Both the position numbers and the translations under genes were made by a program. DNA of 64,000 bases from contig NZ_JAUSXM010000001.1 in NCBI RefSeq assembly GCF_030815985.1, positions 3,038,001-3,102,000 on the forward strand. The letters are read 5' to 3'. This DNA is from Paenibacillus sp. W2I17 (GTDB lineage Bacteria > Bacillota > Bacilli > Paenibacillales > Paenibacillaceae). Positions within the stretch are counted from its first letter, which is position 1. Every line of letters starts with the position of its first letter. The notes under the pieces were generated by a model. That model saw only the letters and a program-made list of their open reading frames with translations. It did not search any database and had not been told where the DNA came from. This document shows positions 58,108 to 64,000 of the stretch, one piece after another.

Positions 58108-59010
58108 ATGAATACAACGTATCAAATCCCTGCCACAACCCATCTGGGTGAAGTGAGTCTCCGAATTATGAATCTAGACCGTTCAATTAAGTTCTATACC
58201 GATGTGGTTGGATTGAAATTACTTGAGCGGAGTGGCAAAGTGGCCACGTTGACAGCCGACGGAAAACAGTCCCTGCTGCGATTGGAAGAGCTCACGGATG
58301 GAATTACCCTGCCGGAACGCTCACACGCTGGCTTGTATCATTTCGCCATCCTGCTGCCCGACCGTAAGTCCCTGGGTCTTGCTCTTCGTAATCTGGCTGC
58401 ATCCGGTATCGATATCGGCCAAGGCGATCACTTGGTCAGCGAAGCCTTCTATATCTCCGATCCCGATCAGAACGGGATTGAGATCTACGCCGACCGTGCA
58501 CGTGATACCTGGAAAAGGGATAGCGACAATAACTACGTAATGGCAAGTGATCCTGTTGATGTGGAAAGCCTGTTTGCCATCTCGGAGAATGAACCATGGC
58601 AGGGTCTGCCTGCTGGCACCGTTATTGGTCATGTACATTTCCACGTCCGCAGCCTGGAAGAAGCCCGCAACTATTACACCGGCATACTCGGTTTTGATAT
58701 CGTGGGTAACTTCGCCAACATGTCAGCACTTTTTGTATCCGCAGGCGGCTATCATCATCATCTGGGACTTAATATTTGGGCAGGAGTGAATGCACCTGTC
58801 AATCCAGATAACGCTACAGGAATTGACTACTTCACCATTGTGTACGCCACAAAGGAACAATTGGATCAGGCACTTGAACAATTGCGTCATTCCGGTGCCG
58901 TCGTTACACAAGTGGAGGGTACCTGGTTTCACGGTAGACCCACAAAATATTCGTATCCGTCTGACAACTGTGAACTGATCTTGTTTAGGCGTTACAATAT
59001 GTTTGCTTAA
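58108..59010 (+). CDS. catE: Catechol-2,3-dioxygenase, VOC family (CatE-like)
   Basis: A 300-residue protein of two VOC (glyoxalase-fold) domains. The first half begins HLGEVSLRIMNLDRSIKFYTDVVG and has IEIYADRARDTW; the second contains GHVHFHVRSLEEARNYYTGILG, YHHHLGLNIWAG and CELILFRR. Metal ligands of extradiol dioxygenases are expected in HVHFHV, HHLGLN and the C-terminal Glu. B. subtilis CatE cleaves catechol by the meta route. ATG 58108 has AGGAGG upstream; the longer frame to 58027 is not needed. It is a single-gene unit. Confidence 0.9.
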   Translation: MNTTYQIPATTHLGEVSLRIMNLDRSIKFYTDVVGLKLLERSGKVATLTADGKQSLLRLEELTDGITLPERSHAGLYHFAILLPDRKSLGLALRNLAASGIDIGQGDHLVSEAFYISDPDQNGIEIYADRARDTWKRDSDNNYVMASDPVDVESLFAISENEPWQGLPAGTVIGHVHFHVRSLEEARNYYTGILGFDIVGNFANMSALFVSAGGYHHHLGLNIWAGVNAPVNPDNATGIDYFTIVYATKEQLDQALEQLRHSGAVVTQVEGTWFHGRPTKYSYPSDNCELILFRRYNMFA

Positions 59011-59022
59011 CCACATTTTTTT

Positions 59023-59079
59023 AAGCCCGGGTAACTGATTTCTCTACATCATAGAGAGATCGGCTGCACGGGCTTTTTG
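59023..59079 (+). terminator. Terminator of catE
   Basis: AAGCCCG pairs with CGGGCTT; an inner TCTCT/AGAGA stem is visible, and TTTTTG follows. Confidence 0.8.
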
Positions 59080-59155
59080 AGTTGGCTTTTATAAAACTGG
59101 CACAATTGGTGCATTCTAACCAATACACAGACAAGATATGTTAAGGAGATACCTC

Positions 59156-60268
59156 ATGATCGAAAAGGGACGTTTGACTGTTAGACAGCTCGCTTCACTC
59201 ATGTTCCTGTGCACAATTGGGGAGCAGATTCTGGTCTTCCCTTCCATGATCACATCCTACGCTCATCAGGATGCCTGGTTATCAGCCTTGTTGGGAGTCG
59301 CAGGGGGCCTTGGCATACTCTTCATTATGCTTGTTGCCTACAAACTGCATCCCCGGTTAAATCTGATTCAAAATGCCCTTCGAACACTGGGACCCTGGAT
59401 CGGGACCTTGTTTGGCTCTTTTTATCTCTTTTATTTCCTGATCAGTACCTCAACGTTCATTAGGGAGATTGGCGATTTTATGTCTACCCAGATCTTGCCG
59501 GAATCTCCATTACTGATTCTGCATTTGGTTTTTATGTGTGCGCTTGTCTGGGGGCTTCTGTCGGGTCTGGAGAGCATTGGTAAAACTGCTGAGGTCTTTC
59601 TTCCGCTGATCGTGTTGTTTCTGCTTATTCTGACGGTATGTCTAATCCCTCATGTACATTTGGCCAATATCCAGCCTGTGCTTGCACAAGGATTTTTTGA
59701 TCCATTCAAAGGTTTTGTTGCTGTACTCACATATCCCTACTGTGAACTATGCATCTTCATGATGCTTTTTCCCTACACAAAAAAAGAGCCCCATCTGGAG
59801 AAGGACATTCTGTTAGCAGGGATGATTGGCGGCTTGTTACTCACACTGACGCTAAGTATGTGTCTGCTCGTTATGGGACCATGGATGACCCAGCATCACT
59901 GGTTCGCTTCATTCATCCTTTCACAGAAAATCAATATCGGAAACTTTATGCAACGCATCGAAGCTTTCATAGCATCAGTCTGGATTATCACTGTTTTCTT
60001 CAAAGCGGCTCTGTTCTTCTACGGTTTTGTCCTGGGCGTCGCTCACCTGTTTCGCTTGTCCAGTCACCGTTCTCTGATCTTGCCGGGTGCCATGCTTATT
60101 CTCGCCATGTCTATTCTAATCTCTCCGAACGAGAACTTTTATCTCAAGGTTGTTATTCCCTATTGGATTGATTGGGATCTGACCTGTGGCATAGCACTTC
60201 CGTTACTGCTCATTCTAGTGCATCATATGAAGTCCCGCTTCAAAAAATATAGTAAAATACCGAATTAA
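59156..60268 (+). CDS. GerAB/ArcD/ProY-type permease, orphan spore germination receptor B subunit
   Basis: A 370-residue membrane protein with about ten TM helices. The start RLTVRQLASLMFLCTIGEQILVFPSM and the later FIREIGDFMSTQILPESPL and FAVL..PYCELCIFMMLFPY match GerAB-type B subunits of germinant receptors, which bind nutrients in the spore inner membrane. ATG 59156 follows AAGGAG by seven bases. No gerAA or gerAC gene is next to it, so it is either an orphan or a paralogue used with subunits encoded elsewhere. It lies in front of the ligD genes, with 37 bases between. Confidence 0.85.
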   Translation: MIEKGRLTVRQLASLMFLCTIGEQILVFPSMITSYAHQDAWLSALLGVAGGLGILFIMLVAYKLHPRLNLIQNALRTLGPWIGTLFGSFYLFYFLISTSTFIREIGDFMSTQILPESPLLILHLVFMCALVWGLLSGLESIGKTAEVFLPLIVLFLLILTVCLIPHVHLANIQPVLAQGFFDPFKGFVAVLTYPYCELCIFMMLFPYTKKEPHLEKDILLAGMIGGLLLTLTLSMCLLVMGPWMTQHHWFASFILSQKINIGNFMQRIEAFIASVWIITVFFKAALFFYGFVLGVAHLFRLSSHRSLILPGAMLILAMSILISPNENFYLKVVIPYWIDWDLTCGIALPLLLILVHHMKSRFKKYSKIPN

Positions 60269-60305
60269 CCTGAGCTAATTGGTTAGATCGAGGAAGGAGT
60301 TCCCC

Positions 60306-61256
60306 ATGTTCAAACCGTTGATTCCGTTCGAACCCATCTCAAGAGATACTTTGCCCACAGGGCCGCAATGGATTGCCCAGGTCAAGTGGGATGGAGTCCG
60401 CATGCTTGCCTATGAGGACGGGCATGAGCTGCGCCTGGTGAATCGCAGATTACATGATCGAACCGCACAGTACCCCGAGCTGGTAACACCACGCAATTTA
60501 TGTTCAGGCTCCTCTTATATCTTGGATGGAGAAGTTATTGCGCTGGACCCAGACACCGGAAAACCTTCGTTTTATCACGTTCTTCGGCGGGATCGGATGA
60601 GCAGACCCGAAGGTATCGCCCAAGCCATACATCAGATTCCAGTCACATATATGGTATTTGATATCCTGTTCTTTGAGGGGAAATGGGTTACGGATCAGCC
60701 TTTGGCAGATCGACAACGCCTGTTGCACGAGGTCCTTAACACCGCTCCCCATGTTCAGGAGGTCACCAATACACTTGATGCCTCTTCCCTACTTACGGTG
60801 ATGAGACAACATCAGATGGAAGGCATCGTCTGCAAGGATCTCACCAGCAGTTATGGCATACAGGGCAAGGACCAGCGCTGGCAGAAGGTCAAAATTATGC
60901 ATGATGTATATGCCATGATCGGGGGAGTCACGTACAGGAGCGGTATTGTGAATGCCGTCGCGGTCGGTGTATATGATGGGCCAAACTTTGTCTATATTGG
61001 TCATGTCGGGACTGGCAAGCTGAACTCCAATACGTGGCGGGAACTCACACATCAAGTCGAGCCTCTGATCAGGCAGGACAGACCGTTCCATAATGTACCC
61101 GAGCGCAGTGCAGAGACCACCTGGGTGGAACCGCAAATAGGAGTCAAAGTGCAATATATGGAGTTGACTCATCATCACACTCTACGCCATCCCAGTATTC
61201 AGACCTTCGCGGATGTAACTCGTGAGGATTGTCTGGCGAACCAGCTTCTTCAATGA
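60306..61256 (+). CDS. ligD: ATP-dependent DNA ligase, LigD ligase module
   Basis: A 316-residue NHEJ-type ligase. Motif I is QVKWDGVRMLAY with the AMP-accepting Lys at about residue 27; YILDGEVIALD, VFDILFFEG and MEGIVCKDL are motifs III, IIIa and IV; an OB-fold follows with VYIGHVGTG. ATG 60306 has GAAGGAG six bases upstream. The polymerase module that is fused to it in B. subtilis LigD is a separate gene here. It seals breaks held by Ku. Confidence 0.92.
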   Translation: MFKPLIPFEPISRDTLPTGPQWIAQVKWDGVRMLAYEDGHELRLVNRRLHDRTAQYPELVTPRNLCSGSSYILDGEVIALDPDTGKPSFYHVLRRDRMSRPEGIAQAIHQIPVTYMVFDILFFEGKWVTDQPLADRQRLLHEVLNTAPHVQEVTNTLDASSLLTVMRQHQMEGIVCKDLTSSYGIQGKDQRWQKVKIMHDVYAMIGGVTYRSGIVNAVAVGVYDGPNFVYIGHVGTGKLNSNTWRELTHQVEPLIRQDRPFHNVPERSAETTWVEPQIGVKVQYMELTHHHTLRHPSIQTFADVTREDCLANQLLQ

Positions 61257-61296
61257 GTCAGGCCCAGATTGATTACACGTATAGGAGGTGTTCCAT

Positions 61297-62187
61297 ATGG
61301 CCCCCAAGATCCAGGGAACCATCATAATAGAAGGCACTGAGCTGACGGTCACAAACCCGGACAAGCTCTTATGGCCGGAAGCCGGTGTTACCAAAGCCAT
61401 CTATCTGCAAAAGCTGGCCGCTCTGGCTCCTTATCTGCTCACGTATACGAGCAATCGACTTCTCACCACGATAAGATATCCCCACGGCGCTGGAGGAACA
61501 TTTTTCTATCAAAAGAATGCCCCTGAGCCTGTACCAGATTATGTGCGCACCGAAGTTCACGACGGCATCCGCTATGTGGTCATGAATGGACTTCCCGAAT
61601 TGTTATGGCTTGGCAATCTGGCCGCACTTGAATTTCATCCTTCTCTGCATACTGTGGGAAGCCATCTGCCCAGTGAATGGATGATTGATCTGGACCCCTC
61701 TCAGGAACATGAGCCCCGGATCATGCAAGCTGCACTCATCGTTGGCGAAACCCTGACCTCCCTTGGTCTGAGGTCCATTCCCAAAACTTCGGGCGCAACA
61801 GGAGTTCAAATCATCGTTCCCATTGTGCAGGGGGTAACCTTTGATGAATTAAGAGAGATCGGTTATTTTGTGGGCAAGTATGTCACTCAGAAGCACCCGG
61901 ATCTGTTCACACTGGAACGACTCAAAAAGGACCGTGGAGACCGCATTTATTTTGACTATCTCCAGCATTATGGAGGCAAGACCCTTGCCGCTCCCTATAC
62001 ACCACGTGCCAAATCCGGCGCCACTGTCTCTACACCCCTTACCTGGGATGAGGTTAGAAGTAACGTCTCCATCCAGGATTACCATCTGATGAACATTATT
62101 GAACGCTTGAACCAAACCGGTGATTTAATCGCAGCTGTTGAACCCCAACCGGTAGAGCTCATTCTCAAACATTTGAAGAAAAAATAG
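61297..62187 (+). CDS. ligD: LigD polymerase (primase-like) module as a separate protein
   Basis: A 296-residue AEP-type polymerase: LTVTNPDKLLWPEAGVTKAIYL, FYQKNAPEPVPDYV, catalytic WMIDLDPS metal motif, PKTSGATGVQIIVPI and DYLQHYGGKTLAAPYTPRAKSGATVSTPLTWDEV. It fills gaps with preference for ribonucleotides in the NHEJ pathway. It starts 40 bases after the ligase gene with its own GGAGGT. No phosphoesterase domain is seen in either gene. Confidence 0.93.
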   Translation: MAPKIQGTIIIEGTELTVTNPDKLLWPEAGVTKAIYLQKLAALAPYLLTYTSNRLLTTIRYPHGAGGTFFYQKNAPEPVPDYVRTEVHDGIRYVVMNGLPELLWLGNLAALEFHPSLHTVGSHLPSEWMIDLDPSQEHEPRIMQAALIVGETLTSLGLRSIPKTSGATGVQIIVPIVQGVTFDELREIGYFVGKYVTQKHPDLFTLERLKKDRGDRIYFDYLQHYGGKTLAAPYTPRAKSGATVSTPLTWDEVRSNVSIQDYHLMNIIERLNQTGDLIAAVEPQPVELILKHLKKK

Positions 62188-62218
62188 CCGACTCCCTCAT
62201 CACAAGGGTGTCGGCTAT
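62184..62218. terminator. Bidirectional terminator between the polymerase gene and yitT-like gene
   Basis: ATAGCCGAC-CCCT pairs with AGGG-GTCGGCTAT. It includes the stop codon of the polymerase gene, so it serves both converging genes. Confidence 0.85.
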
Positions 62219-62242
62219 TATCATTCATGTATATATCAATCG

Positions 62243-63154
62243 CTAATGGATACCTTTTTTCTTGAAACGTCCGCCCTTCACGTCATGAATGTTACCGATA
62301 GCCACAAAGGCTTGCGGGTCCCAATCTTCAACGATAGTCTTCAGCTTTGCTTCTTCCAGACGGGTGATTACGACAAAAATGATCTTTTTCTCGTCCCCGC
62401 TGAATCCACCCTCTCCATCCAGGAAAGTTACACCACGACCAAGACGGTCTGTCAGGGCTGAACCGATATCACGATATTTCTCACTAATGATCCATACCGA
62501 TTTGGACTGGTCCAGTCCTTCATTCACAATATCAATCATCTTCATCGCAATATAATATGCAATCATGGAATACAGGGCATTCGGCCAGCCGAATACAAAT
62601 CCTGCACCTGCGAAAATAAACACGTTAATGAACAATACGATCTGGCCTACAGACAACGGTGACTTTTCACTAAGCAAGATGGCGACAATCTCCGTACCAT
62701 CCAGTGAACCGCCAGAACGGATAACGAGTCCAACACCCACACCCAGGATCAATCCGCCAAATACAGCTCCGAGCAAAGGCTCTCCCGGTGTTAATGCAGG
62801 AACATGGTGCAATAATGATGTACCGATGGACATGACCACGATCCCCAGCAGTGTGGATAACGCAAATGTTTTACCAATCTGCTTGTATCCCAGAATCAGG
62901 AAAGGCAAGTTGAGCAAGGTCAGGAATATTCCGAGCGGCAGATGTGTAAGCTCTGACACCATAATCGAAATACCTGTAATCCCACCATCAATTACGCCAT
63001 TGGGCACAAGGAATATTTCAAGTGATACAGCCATTAATGCAGCACCAATCAGAATCATCACAATACGTTGCAGCAGCTTTAATGTAAACACCGAGCTTTT
63101 GACCCCGCGGTCAGCTGGCTTGGCTGTTAGTTCTTTCACCGTTACATTGGACAT
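62243..63154 (-). CDS. YitT-family membrane protein with DUF2179 domain
   Basis: A 303-residue protein with five or six TM helices in the first 200 residues (IVMILIGAALMAVSLEIFLVPNGVIDGGITGISI is the YitT signature) and a cytoplasmic DUF2179 domain in the last 90 (SKSVWIISEKYRDIGSALTDRLGRGVTFLDGEGGFSGDEKKIIFVVITRLE...). The function of the family is not established. A purine-rich GGGGGG lies before ATG 63154. It is a single-gene unit. Confidence 0.9.
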   Translation of the reverse strand: MSNVTVKELTAKPADRGVKSSVFTLKLLQRIVMILIGAALMAVSLEIFLVPNGVIDGGITGISIMVSELTHLPLGIFLTLLNLPFLILGYKQIGKTFALSTLLGIVVMSIGTSLLHHVPALTPGEPLLGAVFGGLILGVGVGLVIRSGGSLDGTEIVAILLSEKSPLSVGQIVLFINVFIFAGAGFVFGWPNALYSMIAYYIAMKMIDIVNEGLDQSKSVWIISEKYRDIGSALTDRLGRGVTFLDGEGGFSGDEKKIIFVVITRLEEAKLKTIVEDWDPQAFVAIGNIHDVKGGRFKKKGIH

Positions 63155-63345
63155 GGTATCCCCCCCGTTAAATCAGTGTGTGAATCCATTTTATAAATCA
63201 TTTAAATACTCAGGGTGAATCTACATCTAGAAAACAGCAAACTGCGTTCTACATGTACCCTGGCTATACAAGCACAAGCATCTAAAGGCGATATAAAATG
63301 GATTCAAAATGGTCTTCATCCCGGTTTGCACTTTCAAAAGAGAGC

Positions 63346-63375
63346 AAAAGGGAGCCTGTTTTCCCTCAGACTCCC
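63346..63375. other. GC-rich hairpin between cls and yitT-like genes
   Basis: GGGAG-CTG and CAG-CTCCC pair on the minus strand (loop AGGGAAAA region), followed by TTTT. It may be a second terminator for cls or a leader feature of the yitT-like gene. Confidence 0.5.
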
Positions 63376-63443
63376 CTCCTTCACCAAGACATAATTTATA
63401 TATCTATTATATCATAAAAGATCAAATTTGCGCAAAATACTTA

Positions 63444-63482
63444 GCAAAAAGAAGATAAATTCACAAAAAGTGAACTTATCTT
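63444..63482 (-). terminator. Terminator of the cardiolipin synthase gene
   Basis: AAGATAAATTCAC pairs with GTGAACTTATCTT (one G:U) around AAAAA; the minus strand continues CTTTTTGC, 22 bases after the stop codon. Confidence 0.85.
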
Positions 63483-63503
63483 CAGAAATCTGCCCTAAAT
63501 CGG

Positions 63504-64000
63504 CTAAAGAAGCGGAGAAAGCATCCGAGAAAGCATTTCTGCGCCTTTTTGCCGTCGTGAACGCTTCTGAAATACCTCCCCATCGATCTGACTGCATTCC
63601 CCGAGATCACGTTCAAAGTCAGTGATCAAACGACGAATCGGAGAGGACTCGAACAGGACAGCCGTCAACTCAAAATTGCAAAAAAAACTGCGCATATCCA
63701 TATTGGCCGTGCCTACCGTTGCAAGCAACTCATCCACAATCATCACTTTGGCATGTACAAAACCTTTGCGATATTGGAAGAACTCAACACCTGCTCGCAG
63801 AAGTTCCTCTACATATGAAAGGGATGCCAAATGAACAAGCTTTGAATCGGATTGATACGGAATGATAATTTTCACATCAACGCCACTGACAGCAGCTGTT
63901 TTGAGTGCCTCATACAGGGCAGGATCAGGAATAAAATAAGGCGTGGTAATGTAAATCCGGTCACAGGCTACCGAAATAGCCCCAAAACACATTTCCTGAA
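63504..64000 (-). CDS. cls: Cardiolipin synthase, C-terminal part (5' end outside window)
   Basis: The frame is open to the window edge, so only the last 165 residues are present. The second HKD motif of the phospholipase D superfamily is complete (FVHAKVMIVDELLATVGTANMD), and the preceding sequence (ACDRIYITTPYFIPDPALYEALKTAAVSGVDVKIIIP) is typical of Cls proteins. Cardiolipin synthase condenses two phosphatidylglycerol molecules at the membrane. The N-terminal TM helices and first HKD lie beyond the window. It ends in MLSRMLSPLL. Confidence 0.9.
   Translation of the reverse strand, partial: QEMCFGAISVACDRIYITTPYFIPDPALYEALKTAAVSGVDVKIIIPYQSDSKLVHLASLSYVEELLRAGVEFFQYRKGFVHAKVMIVDELLATVGTANMDMRSFFCNFELTAVLFESSPIRRLITDFERDLGECSQIDGEVFQKRSRRQKGAEMLSRMLSPLL

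Overview
The window looks like chromosomal DNA of a Paenibacillus-type, endospore-forming member of the Bacillales. The evidence is the SLH-domain surface proteins, an H-type small acid-soluble spore protein, a GerAB-type germination permease, Ku with a LigD-type ligase and polymerase, strong AGGAGG ribosome binding sites, frequent TTG/GTG starts, leucine T-boxes, a CIRCE element, and a tat/moa/ydiF/tsa neighbourhood that resembles the Bacillus subtilis groES to thiL region. I see no rRNA, tRNA, prophage, CRISPR array or complete insertion sequence.

Layout. 0-4 kb: end of an SLH protein, then an HSP90-type operon in which both genes are broken. 4-9 kb: an ABC-2 exporter pair, an RpiR regulator and two Gfo/Idh/MocA oxidoreductases. 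9-17 kb: a secreted propeller-like protein, a Fur-box-preceded Btr-like regulator, and a glycine betaine system (GbsR, OpuAA, and a permease fused to two substrate-binding domains). 17-24.6 kb: a giant surface nuclease/5'-nucleotidase and a secreted stalk-domain protein. 24.8-28.3 kb: a UgpBEA-like ABC importer without its own ATPase. 28.6-36 kb: KimA, RhaD, GNAT, DinB and AraC genes, with two copies of a conserved intergenic element that resembles a small RNA. 36-41.6 kb: LacZ and a group of small unknown membrane proteins and lipoproteins. 41.7-56 kb: conserved housekeeping block groESL, tatAC, moaB, moaC, 5-formyl-THF cyclo-ligase, ydiF, a DnaA-box cluster, leuA behind two tandem Leu T-boxes, and tsaE-tsaB-rimI-tsaD. 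56-62 kb: spore protein SspH, then Ku, CatE, GerAB and a LigD split into separate ligase and polymerase genes. 62-64 kb: YitT and the end of a cardiolipin synthase.

Themes. Osmotic and ion homeostasis (OpuA, KimA), extracellular nucleic acid and nucleotide salvage, carbohydrate use (LacZ, RhaD, sugar-type ABC importer), envelope and export functions (Tat, SLH, cls), t6A tRNA modification, and spore-associated DNA repair and germination. The points most worth following up are the duplicated small-RNA-like element (31.8 and 34.9 kb), the DnaA-box cluster at 49.6-49.9 kb, the tandem T-boxes before leuA, the double-SBD OpuABC fusion, a 17-codon ORF behind a SigK-like promoter, and the co-decay of the HSP90 operon. 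All functional calls are from reading the sequence; no database search was run.
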